This document shows positions 33,734 to 42,333 of a stretch of 64,000 bases of DNA, in pieces (position 1 is the first letter of the stretch; each line of letters opens with the position of its first letter). The notes under the pieces were generated by a model. It was not told the origin of the DNA and ran no database searches. It worked only from the letters and a program-made list of their open reading frames with translations. Both the position numbers and the translations under genes were made by a program. Origin of the DNA: an uncultured Bacteroidales bacterium (GTDB lineage Bacteria; Bacteroidota; Bacteroidia; Bacteroidales; Paludibacteraceae); assembly GCA_947164985.1 (NCBI GenBank), contig CAMUYI010000002.1, positions 124,001 through 188,000 of the forward strand. Reading direction: 5' to 3'.

Positions 33734-35050
33734 TCAATAAATATCCACCATTTCTCGTTTGACACGACGGGTGATTTGGGAACGGGTGAGGGGTTGAACG
33801 CCTTGTGTCTCAAGACCGGTGACGCGTTGCGTGGTTTTGAAGAGTAGGGGTACCTCCGCTTTTTTTGCACCTATGATATGCATGTCGCAGATCATGTTTT
33901 TCTCCAGCGTATAAACCTGATCGTTTTGGCGTTGGTAGATTGTATTGAGATCGACCGTACCATGGAGACGTTTCATTCGGAATTTATTGATCTGCTTCTC
34001 ATCCATATTCAGTAAGTTGAGTAATTGTATCTGTTCGGCATTTAGTTTGATGCCGAAAGGAATGATCACTTTGAATTCCGAATGTTCGGAGAATCGCCGT
34101 ACTGCGTAGGTATAGGAATCGACGATATAATGGCGTTGGAAGGTTAGCTGGAAGCAACCCAGATAGCGGCTCACTTTCTGCGTATGGGTCAGAACCGTCT
34201 CGCCTTCCGATTCGTTGGAAACGATCCAATGACGGGTATCGGTCATGGCCTGTTCAAAATCATAGCGCATGTTGCCTAAACTAAAGAGTGCGGCATGTAC
34301 CACTACTCCGCTATCTACCGCATTGACGGCACGGCGAAGCATGTTGGCAGGAGCTCCTTTGGGTGCGCCTTGTTGCTCAAAATGTTCGAGCATGTCGCTG
34401 GCTATGATCGAATCGGCTTGGGCGCGTTTGCGGGCATTAAAGAACCGCTTGCAGTACCGTCCTTGGAACTGTACCGAATCGCGTCCCTGATAGCCTTGTT
34501 CCGGCAGTACGACCACGTTGGCGATCATCTGCTCCATGCCCCAGGTATAGTTCTCGTTCTGCATGCGCACATCGCTCACGATCTGATAGCGCATGTTCTC
34601 ATCGGGAAACTCCTCTTCCAGCTTCACATACACCGCATGCAGCAATGCCGCCATCTGCTTGCGTTTATTGTGCTGCTTGTTGGCTTTAGCGGCAATAACG
34701 GTCTCTTGTAAGGCAATCGGCTGCTCTCGTAAGGTGAAAGTAGAAAGTTGAAAGGATGAAGGGACGGTATCATTCGGTACGGATATATCTTGTGCCTGAA
34801 TGGTTAGTTTCTCATAGCCGATAAATGAGATGATAATCTTCATCTCCGGTAAAAGATTCGCTTCAAACGAGAAATAACCGTCCGAGTTTGTCGCCGTGCC
34901 CCATTCGGGTGCTATCTCCGGATAGACCGTGGCATAAACGATCGGTGAGCCTTGCTCATCGACCACGCGACCCGTGTATGTGGTGGCGAAGCTGCATAAG
35001 CTCCACAACGCACACAGCCAAAATACTATGCCCCTATGATATATTTCCAT
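33734..35050 (-). CDS. Exported protein with carboxypeptidase-regulatory-like domain
   Basis: A 438-residue protein with a signal peptide (WLCALWSLCSFA) and an N-terminal CarboxypepD_reg-like beta sandwich: YTGRVVDEQGSPIVYATVYPEI, TATNSDGYFSFEANLLPEMKIIISFIGYEKL. The remainder (about 110-438) resembles the periplasmic or surface domains found with this module in Bacteroidetes (YVKLEEEFPDENMRYQIVSDVRM; IVSNESEGETVLTHTQKVSRYLGCFQLTFQRHYIVDSYTYAV), with no clear enzyme motif. Residues 97-106 (FQLSTFTL region) come from a heptamer array. It overlaps the upstream gene by 25 nt, so the two form an operon. Confidence 0.8.
   Translation of the reverse strand: MEIYHRGIVFWLCALWSLCSFATTYTGRVVDEQGSPIVYATVYPEIAPEWGTATNSDGYFSFEANLLPEMKIIISFIGYEKLTIQAQDISVPNDTVPSSFQLSTFTLREQPIALQETVIAAKANKQHNKRKQMAALLHAVYVKLEEEFPDENMRYQIVSDVRMQNENYTWGMEQMIANVVVLPEQGYQGRDSVQFQGRYCKRFFNARKRAQADSIIASDMLEHFEQQGAPKGAPANMLRRAVNAVDSGVVVHAALFSLGNMRYDFEQAMTDTRHWIVSNESEGETVLTHTQKVSRYLGCFQLTFQRHYIVDSYTYAVRRFSEHSEFKVIIPFGIKLNAEQIQLLNLLNMDEKQINKFRMKRLHGTVDLNTIYQRQNDQVYTLEKNMICDMHIIGAKKAEVPLLFKTTQRVTGLETQGVQPLTRSQITRRVKREMVDIY
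34733..34760. repeat. Heptamer array, GTTGAAA type, in coding sequence
   Basis: Four units (GGTGAAA, GTAGAAA, GTTGAAA, GGATGAA) in the linker after the regulatory-like domain. Similar units occur in rnpB. Confidence 0.75.
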
Positions 35051-36129
35051 ATTTCGTGTGCCTGTGCGGCAATCTCTGCCAATTCTTCGGGATTACGACC
35101 GGTGATACGAATCCGTTCGGTCGTCTTCGGACTGTAAAACCATGTATGATCATTGAGCGGACAGATCGTCCAGGTGTCGTCGGGTAGGGCAATGACCTGC
35201 GTGCCGTCCTTGCGATCTTCTACCAAACGCGCTTCGGGCATACGTTGGAGAATAGCCGCCGTGTATTCCTTGGCTTCCGGTCGGTACTTCATGTCGCAGG
35301 TGAAGACAAGCGAACTCAAAGCACGCGTATAGAGGTACTCCGCTTCCATCGCCCAAGGACGCACCATTCGATTTGCTTTCCATTCTTTGCGTTGCAAGTC
35401 GATATAGCGTTTGTAATCCTTACCGAGCGTGAAGGAGAACATGCGTTCATCGCCGGAATCGTTGGTACTTGGATCGTAGATCACATGCTCTTTGCCTACT
35501 TCCAGCCGGAAAGGTGCGCCGCTGTTAGAAAGTACCAGCAGACTCAAGTTATCATAGACCGTGCAGTAACAGTAATTCTCCAGTTTCAGACTTCCGTCCT
35601 CTTCCCGTTGGCTGAGCAAAGCCGTCGTATAGCGCGGAGAGAGACTTCCGCTCTTCCGATAGACATCCATGATGCTGTATCCGACCATGGCCTCCGACCA
35701 TTCCTTCGATTGAAGTATCGTATTCGGCGTGGCGTGGTGAAACTTACCCTGCGACCACATGCCGTCATCGGACATCGTCATGCTTTCCATCGTCTCTTTA
35801 ACCTCTTTAGTGTGATAGACCGGTTCGCAATGAATGACCCGTCCGCAGCTGTCGAACTCTGCCGTAGCCATGATTTCTTCGTACGTGCCCTGCACGGTAT
35901 ATTTCTTCAATTCCGTCCATTTCTTATGCTTTAGCAGAAACCCTCGTCCGTAGGCTTGACCGTTCTGAAATTCACCCACATAATAGAGGTTCTTCTTCAA
36001 TTCCAAAATACCCATGCCGAACGGACGACAATAGCCGTTGGTTAGGTCGCCCAAGTAATGCAAACCCTTGGCATATCCGTCGGAAATTTTCACCCAATAT
36101 TCAGGATAAAGCGATAGTTTTGGCCACAT
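35026..36129 (-). CDS. MORN-repeat-like protein of unknown function
   Basis: I use the ATG at 36129 (367 aa); an in-frame TTG at 36159 lies inside the -7 promoter box and cannot be the start. The first 60 residues contain two MORN-like units (KGLHYLGDLTNGYCRPFGMGIL and LYYVGEFQNGQAYGRGFLLK). The rest is not recognised; blocks such as YCYCTVYDNLSLLVLSNSGAPFRLEVG and DTWTICPLNDHTWFYSPKT are beta-rich. There is no signal peptide, so it is probably cytosolic. It has its own promoter and shares the transcript with the following exported protein. Confidence 0.75.
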   Translation of the reverse strand: MWPKLSLYPEYWVKISDGYAKGLHYLGDLTNGYCRPFGMGILELKKNLYYVGEFQNGQAYGRGFLLKHKKWTELKKYTVQGTYEEIMATAEFDSCGRVIHCEPVYHTKEVKETMESMTMSDDGMWSQGKFHHATPNTILQSKEWSEAMVGYSIMDVYRKSGSLSPRYTTALLSQREEDGSLKLENYCYCTVYDNLSLLVLSNSGAPFRLEVGKEHVIYDPSTNDSGDERMFSFTLGKDYKRYIDLQRKEWKANRMVRPWAMEAEYLYTRALSSLVFTCDMKYRPEAKEYTAAILQRMPEARLVEDRKDGTQVIALPDDTWTICPLNDHTWFYSPKTTERIRITGRNPEELAEIAAQAHEIWKYIIGA

Positions 36130-36156
36130 AAAATGATACTTTACCGATTTTGGCTG

Positions 36157-36187
36157 CAAAGGTACAACTTTTTTTCGACATAGGCAA
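36157..36187 (-). promoter_or_regulatory. Promoter of the MORN-like gene
   Basis: Minus strand: TTG (36185-36187), 20-bp spacer starting CCTATGTC, TACCTTTG (36157-36164), C; 27 bp before the chosen ATG. Confidence 0.87.
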
Positions 36188-36321
36188 GATTTTTCATAAA
36201 AATTATGTTCATCCCATTAAAGGGCGTTTATAGCCGTTCTAAGCGATTGAGGTAAATTTATCGACATCCCCTCGAAAAATGACACAAAATGCATTAAAAT
36301 GCAAAAAAATGGCTAAAAAAT

Positions 36322-36352
36322 TTGCATATATCAAAGAATTTTTGTAATTTTG
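36322..36352 (+). promoter_or_regulatory. Promoter of gyrA
   Basis: TTG (36322-36324), 20-bp spacer starting CATATATC, TAATTTTG (36345-36352), C; the gyrA ATG is 42 bp downstream. Confidence 0.87.
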
Positions 36353-36393
36353 CGCGATTTTTTAGAAGAATTATATAATAAATTATATACATA

Positions 36394-38973
36394 ATGGAAG
36401 AAAACAACGAAATTATTCAAAATGACCACATCATTCCGGTGAAGATTGACGAGGAAATGAAGTCCTCCTATATCGACTACTCGATGTCGGTCATCGTAAG
36501 TCGTGCGCTGCCTGATGTGCGCGATGGTTTTAAGCCTGTTCACCGCCGTGTGCTGTTCGGTATGAACGAGTTGGGTAACACCTCGGACAAGCCGACCAAG
36601 AAATCTGCACGTATCGTCGGTGAGGTAATGGGTAAGTATCACCCGCATGGTGATTCATCTATTTATGGTACGCTCGTGCGTATGGCGCAACCCTGGGCAA
36701 TGCGTTATTGCCTCGTAGACGGCCAAGGTAACTTCGGTTCAGTCGATGGTGACGGTGCAGCTGCTATGCGTTATACCGAGGCACGTCTGTCCAAACTTGC
36801 TGAAGAGATGCTCCGCGATATAGAGAAAGATACCGTGGATATGCAGAATAACTTCGACGACTCGTTGAAGGAGCCGACCGTACTGCCTTGCCGCTTCCCG
36901 AACTTGCTCGTGAATGGTGCCAGCGGTATCGCCGTAGGTATGGCAACGAACATGCCGACGCATAACCTCTCGGAAGTCATCGATGGTTGCTGCGCGTATA
37001 TTAAAAATATCGTCGCACGCATGCATGATGAGTTCGTGGAGGAGATTACAGTAGAGGATCTTATGGAGCATATCAAGGCTCCTGACTTCCCGACAGGTGG
37101 TACGATCTACGGCTACCAGGGGGTGAAGGACGCTTATGAGACCGGTCGTGGTCGTGTCATCATCCGTTCGAATGCGGACATCGAGACCGATGATAACGGT
37201 CGTGAGCGTATCGTGATCACCGAGCTGCCGTACGGTGTGGTGAAGAACGAATTGGTAAAGGCAATCGCTGAACTGGCAAACGACAAGAAGATCGAAGGTA
37301 TCTCCGATATCCAAGACCACTCGAAGCGCGATATTCGTATTGTGATTGACGTGAAGCGTGATGCGAACGCACAGGTTGTGCTCAACAAGCTCTATAAGTT
37401 CACTGCTCTGCAATCGAGTTTTGCTGTGAACAGCATCGCCCTCGTCAAAGGCCGTCCGATGCTCTTGAACCTCAAGCAGCTCATTGGTAACTTCATTGAG
37501 CACCGTATGGATGTGGTAACACGCCGTACGAAGTTCGAGCTCAAGAAAGCCGAGGAGAAAGCACATATCTTGGAGGGCTTGATCATCGCCGTAGATAATA
37601 TCGACGAGGTCGTTCGTATCATCCGTGCCAGCCGTACACCGGCAGATGCACAGGCTAACCTTGAGCAACGTTTCAACCTCGATAACTTGCAATCGAAAGC
37701 GATTGTGGATATGCGTCTCAGTTCGCTGACCGGTCTGCGTATCGATGAGTTGAAAGCAGAGTACGAAGAGATCGAGAAACTCATTGCGCACCTCAACGAG
37801 CTGCTCGCCAGCGAAGAGATGCGTTATGACGTCATTAATACCGAGCTCATTGAGATCAAAGAGAAATACGGAGACGAGCGTCGTACGCAGATCGTCAAGA
37901 TGGCGACCGAGTTCAACCCGGAGGATATGTATGCGGACGATGATATGATCATTACCATCTCGCACCTCGGTTATATCAAACGTACGCCGCTGGCCGACTT
38001 CCGTCAGCAGACACGCGGTGGTGTTGGCTCGAAAGCCTCCAGCGCCCGTGATCAGGACTTCATTGAGTATGTTTACCAGGCTTCGATGCACTCGACGATG
38101 ATGTTCTTCACCGAGATGGGCCGTCTCTACTGGCTCAAGGTTTATGAACTGCCGGAAGGTAACAAGCAATCAAAGGGTCGTGCAATCCAGAATATGATCA
38201 ATCTCCAGACCGGCGATAAGGTACGTACCTGTATCAATGTCAAGGGTCTCACCGATCAAGAGTATATCGAGAACCACTACCTGATCTTCGTCACCAAGAA
38301 CGGTTTGATGAAGAAGACCACATTGGAAGCTTACAGCCGTCCTCGTGCAAACGGTATCATCGCGCTTGGTCTGCGTGAAGGTGACGAACTGATCGGTGTA
38401 ACGCTTACTGACGGACAGAGCGAGATGCTGGTTGCTTCGTACAACGGTAAAGTATGCCGTTTCAACGAAGGTGGCGTGCGTCCGATGGGCCGTTCGGCAA
38501 CCGGTGTGAAGGCCATCACACTCGAAGAAGACGGACAAGATCGCGTCATTGGCACGGTTTGTGTAGAGAAGGGTACAGACAAGACGATCCTTGTCATCTC
38601 GGAGAACGGATTCGGTAAACGTACCGCCCTCGATGATGAGGAAGGCAACGCGATCTACCGTGTGACGAATCGTGGCGGTAAGGGTGTTAAGACCATCGAG
38701 ATTACCGAGAAGACCGGTCAACTCATTGGTATCCACGCTGTTACCGATGCGGACGACTTGATGCTCATTACCAAAGCCGGAACGGCTATCCGTATGGATA
38801 TCTCGACCATTCGTCAGACCGGTCGTGCCGCACAAGGTGTTAAACTGATCGAGCTCCAGAAACGTAACGACACCCTTATGAGCGGATGTATCGTTCCCAA
38901 AGAGGAGGAAGAGAACGGTGAAGTTTCTGAAAATTCAGAAAACGCAGATAATAATAACGAAAATCAAGAATAA
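36394..38973 (+). CDS. gyrA: DNA gyrase subunit A
   Basis: Breakage-reunion subunit of gyrase, 859 aa. N-terminal SYIDYSMSVIVSRALPDVRDGFKPVHRRVLFGM, the quinolone-region block YHPHGDSSIYGTLVRMAQPWAMR (Ser at the usual resistance position, Gly where E. coli has Asp87), the catalytic Tyr in AAAMRYTEARLS (about residue 132), a coiled-coil tower (about 360-470), and a C-terminal six-bladed DNA-wrapping domain with NRGGKGVKTI as its GyrA-box-like turn. The last 20 residues are acidic and Asn-rich. The annotation as GyrA rather than ParC rests on that box. Confidence 0.95.
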   Translation: MEENNEIIQNDHIIPVKIDEEMKSSYIDYSMSVIVSRALPDVRDGFKPVHRRVLFGMNELGNTSDKPTKKSARIVGEVMGKYHPHGDSSIYGTLVRMAQPWAMRYCLVDGQGNFGSVDGDGAAAMRYTEARLSKLAEEMLRDIEKDTVDMQNNFDDSLKEPTVLPCRFPNLLVNGASGIAVGMATNMPTHNLSEVIDGCCAYIKNIVARMHDEFVEEITVEDLMEHIKAPDFPTGGTIYGYQGVKDAYETGRGRVIIRSNADIETDDNGRERIVITELPYGVVKNELVKAIAELANDKKIEGISDIQDHSKRDIRIVIDVKRDANAQVVLNKLYKFTALQSSFAVNSIALVKGRPMLLNLKQLIGNFIEHRMDVVTRRTKFELKKAEEKAHILEGLIIAVDNIDEVVRIIRASRTPADAQANLEQRFNLDNLQSKAIVDMRLSSLTGLRIDELKAEYEEIEKLIAHLNELLASEEMRYDVINTELIEIKEKYGDERRTQIVKMATEFNPEDMYADDDMIITISHLGYIKRTPLADFRQQTRGGVGSKASSARDQDFIEYVYQASMHSTMMFFTEMGRLYWLKVYELPEGNKQSKGRAIQNMINLQTGDKVRTCINVKGLTDQEYIENHYLIFVTKNGLMKKTTLEAYSRPRANGIIALGLREGDELIGVTLTDGQSEMLVASYNGKVCRFNEGGVRPMGRSATGVKAITLEEDGQDRVIGTVCVEKGTDKTILVISENGFGKRTALDDEEGNAIYRVTNRGGKGVKTIEITEKTGQLIGIHAVTDADDLMLITKAGTAIRMDISTIRQTGRAAQGVKLIELQKRNDTLMSGCIVPKEEEENGEVSENSENADNNNENQE

Positions 38974-38977
38974 GATC

Positions 38978-40219
38978 ATGAAAAAGTCATTGATTTTGGC
39001 AGCATTGGTGCTCATGAGTGCCGGCTGCTTCGCACAAAAGAATCCATTGGTAAAGAAAGCTAAGAACTACGCTATGGCTGAGACTCCGGACTTCACTGCT
39101 GCACGTGCCGCTATCGAAGAGGCAATCGCAGCAGAACCGACGGCTGAGACCTACTACTGGGCCGGAATGATCGGTTATCAGGAACTGGCGCAGGAGAACT
39201 ACAGCCAGATGCTTGGTAAAGGTGTAAATCAAGAAGTAGCCGGGAAAGCGGTTGAGGAGAGTTATGCATACTGGCTCAAAGCTGACGAACTGGCAAGTGC
39301 ACTTGTGCCGAATAAGAAAGGTGATCTGGTGCCGGCTGATCCGAAAGTACGGGCTAACATCGCGAAGAAGATGCTGGAGTACTACAAACAACAAGAGTTG
39401 GTAAAATACGGTATCTATCTCAATGAGCAACGTGATTTCGCCAATGCATACGAGGCATTCAAACTGCACATCGACATCCCTGAGTTGGCTATGATGCAAG
39501 ATGCTAAATTCCAGAAAGAGATGCCACGTGATACCACGTATCAGCAGTATAAGTACTACGCCGGTATCTTCGCCGTTCAATCGGAGAAACATCCGGAGGC
39601 TATTGCTATCTTGAGTGAGATGAAAGACGGAGACTACGAAGCGATCTCGGTGAACCAATTCCTCTACCAAGAGTACGTGGCAATGAACGATACAGCGAAC
39701 TTTGTAGCTACGCTGCAGAATGCCATCGCTCGTTTCCCGCAGGAGAGTTGGTTCATGCAGAACCTGATCAACTACTACATCTTCTCCGGTCAAGAGCAGA
39801 CGGCTGTGGACTACTTGGCACAGGCTATCGAGCGTGAACCGAATGTAGCACAGTATCACCTGATCAAGGGTAATCTGGATGAGAACCTCGGTCACTATGA
39901 GGATGCCCTCATGGATTTTGACAACGCTTTGGCAGTAGATCCTACCTTGGCTGACGCAATGGCAGGTAAGGGTAGAGTATACTACAACCAAGCCGTTAAG
40001 TTGAACGAAAAGGCAGCTATGATCTCTGACAACAAGGCTTATAAGAAAGCGCTGGACGAGATGAACGAGGTATTCCGCAAATCGCTACCGTTCTTTGAAC
40101 AAGCACACGAGATGGCGCCGGATGATCGTTCCTATGTTCAGATTCTCAAGGGCCTTTACTATCGTTTCCATGATGAAGCGAAAGAGGCTGAGATGAAAGC
40201 ATTGTTGGAAATACTCTAA
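38978..40219 (+). CDS. Exported TPR-repeat protein
   Basis: A 413-residue protein starting at the ATG at 38978 (signal peptide MKKSLILAALVLMSAGCFA, ambiguous between SPase I and a lipobox-like SAGC); the frame is open upstream inside gyrA. Residues 280-345 contain clear TPR units (AVDYLAQAIEREPNVAQYHLIKGNLDENLGHYEDALMDFDNALAVDPTLADAM), and other helical repeats precede them. It follows gyrA by 4 nt and ruvX begins on the next base after its stop. Function is unknown; periplasmic scaffolding is the usual guess for such proteins. Confidence 0.88.
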   Translation: MKKSLILAALVLMSAGCFAQKNPLVKKAKNYAMAETPDFTAARAAIEEAIAAEPTAETYYWAGMIGYQELAQENYSQMLGKGVNQEVAGKAVEESYAYWLKADELASALVPNKKGDLVPADPKVRANIAKKMLEYYKQQELVKYGIYLNEQRDFANAYEAFKLHIDIPELAMMQDAKFQKEMPRDTTYQQYKYYAGIFAVQSEKHPEAIAILSEMKDGDYEAISVNQFLYQEYVAMNDTANFVATLQNAIARFPQESWFMQNLINYYIFSGQEQTAVDYLAQAIEREPNVAQYHLIKGNLDENLGHYEDALMDFDNALAVDPTLADAMAGKGRVYYNQAVKLNEKAAMISDNKAYKKALDEMNEVFRKSLPFFEQAHEMAPDDRSYVQILKGLYYRFHDEAKEAEMKALLEIL

Positions 40220-40636
40220 ATGGGACGTATTCTCGCAATAGATTACGGTCGTAAACGCACAGGATTAGCCGTTACGGATGTTCTCCGCATAACGGCTAAT
40301 CCGATGCTTACGATTGAAACGAACCAATTGATGAATTGGCTGGCCGATTACTTCGCTCATGAACCCGTGGACGAGGTCGTGATCGGTCATCCTACGCAGA
40401 TGAACGGACAAGAGTCCGAATCGATGAATTATATACGACCCTTCATGGGCGTATTCAAGAAAACCTTTCCTACCATACCTATAACTATGTATGATGAGCG
40501 CTTCACGTCGGTCCTGGCGCATAGAGCGATGATTGATGGAGGGATGAAGAAAAAGAACCGGCAAGACAAAGCGGTAGTCGATAAAATAGCCGCTTGTATC
40601 ATCCTCGAGGGATATCTCGAGAAAATTAAAAATTAA
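40220..40636 (+). CDS. ruvX: Holliday junction resolvase-like protein RuvX/YqgF
   Basis: RNase H-fold nuclease, 138 aa, implicated in pre-16S rRNA 5' processing. Motifs: LAIDYGRKRTGLAV (first catalytic Asp, residue 7), IGHPTQMNGQESE, YDERFTSVLAHRAM, and KKNRQDKAVVDKIAACIILEGYL with the last acidic residues. The start is immediately after the TPR gene stop. Its stop codon lies in a heptamer array. Confidence 0.95.
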   Translation: MGRILAIDYGRKRTGLAVTDVLRITANPMLTIETNQLMNWLADYFAHEPVDEVVIGHPTQMNGQESESMNYIRPFMGVFKKTFPTIPITMYDERFTSVLAHRAMIDGGMKKKNRQDKAVVDKIAACIILEGYLEKIKN

Positions 40637-40651
40637 GAATTTAAAATTAAT
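40624..40651. repeat. Heptamer array, AATTAAA type
   Basis: Four units (AATTAAA, AATTAAG, AATTTAA, AATTAAT) providing the ruvX stop and the gap before def. Confidence 0.88.
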
Positions 40652-40656
40652 ATTCC

Positions 40657-41205
40657 ATGATATTACCCATTTACTTGTACGGGCAGCCCGTATTAAGGAA
40701 AGAAGCTGAAGAAATAGAGAATACACCGGAACTCAAGCAGTTCATTGCGGATATGTATGAGACGTTGACGCAAGCTGAAGGCTGTGGACTAGCGGCTCCG
40801 CAGGTAGGCAAACCCTGGCGTTTGTTCGTAGTTGATGGCGATGAGTTGGCGGAAGACTACCCGGAGTGCAAAGGCTTTAAACGTGCTTTTATCAACCCCG
40901 AACTGCTCGAAGAATCCGAAGAGACGTGTACCTATTCGGAGGGCTGTCTCTCGCTACCCGGTATCAGCGAGAATGTCGTTCGTCCGACGACCATAACGAT
41001 GCGTTACCTCGATGAAGACTTCAACGAACATGAGGAGACCTTTACCGGTTTTCAGGCGCGTATCGTTCAACATGAGTACGACCATCTGGAAGGACATGTG
41101 TTCACCGATCGTATCTCGCCGATTCGTAAATCATTTGTACGCAATAAATTAGTTGCTATAGCAAAAGGTAAAACAGGGGCACGGTATAAATACCGCCGTA
41201 ACTAA
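40657..41205 (+). CDS. def: Peptide deformylase
   Basis: Removes the formyl group from nascent N-terminal methionine. All three family motifs are present: GCGLAAPQVG (about residues 45-54), EGCLSLPGI with the metal Cys, and QHEYDHLEG with the catalytic Glu and two metal His. Length 182 is normal. The stop overlaps the ATG of the next gene by one base. Confidence 0.96.
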   Translation: MILPIYLYGQPVLRKEAEEIENTPELKQFIADMYETLTQAEGCGLAAPQVGKPWRLFVVDGDELAEDYPECKGFKRAFINPELLEESEETCTYSEGCLSLPGISENVVRPTTITMRYLDEDFNEHEETFTGFQARIVQHEYDHLEGHVFTDRISPIRKSFVRNKLVAIAKGKTGARYKYRRN

Positions 41206-41756
41206 TGAATTGGATTAATGTGATAGTGATGGGTATCGGCTTGGCCATGGATTGCTGCGCCGTTTCGACCGTGCAAGGTCTGACCCATCGTGCCTGGCAT
41301 CCCCGGGCATTGCTCATGGCGTGTATCTTCGGTTGCTTCCATATGGGCATGCCGATCATAGGCTATTATGCGGGAACGCTCTTCGTCAATTTTATGCAGA
41401 CCTATGCGCCGTGGATCGCACTCGCTTTGCTGGGATTCTTGGGCGTGAAGATGATCTGGGAGTCGTACCACGAAGAGGAAGATGCCAAGAAATGTGCGAA
41501 CTGGAATATAAGCAATCTGCTGCTTTTAGCGATTGCTACCAGTGTGGACGTCCTCGCTACCGGTTTGCTTTTTGTGCCGTACCCGGAGTGGTTATATCCG
41601 TCCGTCGTCACCATAGGCTGTATCACGGCGCTTTTCTCCTTAGGCGGATACCTGCTGGGCGTGTTTGTCGGGGAACTGAAGATCAATATGGAGCTGATAG
41701 GCGGCTTGGTGCTCATTGCGTTGGGAATTAAGATTTGTTTGGAAGGATGTTTGTAA
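41205..41756 (+). CDS. mntP: MntP-like manganese efflux pump
   Basis: Six-helix inner-membrane exporter, 183 aa. The two halves carry the acidic transport motifs GLAMDCCAVSTVQGL (residues about 12-26) and ATSVDVLATGLLF (about 110-122). The hydrophobic profile is alternating helices, with GALVLIALGIKICLEG-like end. Family usual motif is MDAFAVS; CCAVS is a variation here. Coupled to def by TAATG. Confidence 0.88.
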   Translation: MNWINVIVMGIGLAMDCCAVSTVQGLTHRAWHPRALLMACIFGCFHMGMPIIGYYAGTLFVNFMQTYAPWIALALLGFLGVKMIWESYHEEEDAKKCANWNISNLLLLAIATSVDVLATGLLFVPYPEWLYPSVVTIGCITALFSLGGYLLGVFVGELKINMELIGGLVLIALGIKICLEGCL

Positions 41757-42313
41757 TAGGCAATAACACATTAGTAAGCCTCGACGTACTCGAAAAAGAC
41801 TTCTGCTGTGACCTCGACACCTGTCGCGGTTGTTGTTGTATCGAAGGCGATGCCGGTTGTCCTGTCTCGGATGAGGAGGTAGAACAGATTCGAACCCTAT
41901 TGCCACAACTCCTCCCTCAGATGACTAAAGAGGCGCGGGAGATCGTTGATAAACAAGGACTTAGTTACATGGATCCTTCCGGAGAACAAGTGCTCTCTAT
42001 CGTTAATGGTAAGGATTGTGTCTTCGCCCGTACTGACCATAACGGATGGTGTTACTGCTTGATTGAGAAAATGGGTTTTACCAAACCAATATCTTGTGCT
42101 CTATACCCGATACGGCTCACCAAAGTAGGGGAATATACCGGAGTGGAGTACCATCGTTGGGATATTTGCCATTGTGCCCGAATCAAAGGCAAGAAACAGC
42201 ATCTGCCTCTCTATCAATTCCTAAAAGAACCTCTCATCCGTCGGTTCGGACAAGCATGGTATGACGAGTTATGCCTCACCGCCACAGAATGGAAGAAGCA
42301 ACTAAATTCGTAA
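41747..42313 (+). CDS. DUF3109 family Cys-rich protein
   Basis: I use the ATG at 41747 (188 aa, after GGAAGG), overlapping mntP by 10 nt; a TTG at 41735 is less likely. Cys clusters: FCCDLDTCRGCCCIEGDAGCPVS near residues 19-42, then CYCLIEK, ISCALYPIRL and CHCARIKGKK. This fits DUF3109, related to YkgJ-type Zn/Fe-S-binding proteins of unknown function. Its stop is in a heptamer array. Confidence 0.9.
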   Translation: MFVIGNNTLVSLDVLEKDFCCDLDTCRGCCCIEGDAGCPVSDEEVEQIRTLLPQLLPQMTKEAREIVDKQGLSYMDPSGEQVLSIVNGKDCVFARTDHNGWCYCLIEKMGFTKPISCALYPIRLTKVGEYTGVEYHRWDICHCARIKGKKQHLPLYQFLKEPLIRRFGQAWYDELCLTATEWKKQLNS

Positions 42314-42331
42314 TTTTTAATTTTTAATTTC
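42311..42331. repeat. Heptamer array, TAATTTT type
   Basis: Three units starting exactly at the DUF3109 TAA stop and ending 2 bp before the cinA GTG. Confidence 0.85.
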
Positions 42332-42333
42332 TC

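Noticed and set aside
36129..36159. Upstream TTG start for the MORN-like gene
   Set aside because: The TTG is part of the TACCTTTG -7 box, so it would not be in the mRNA.
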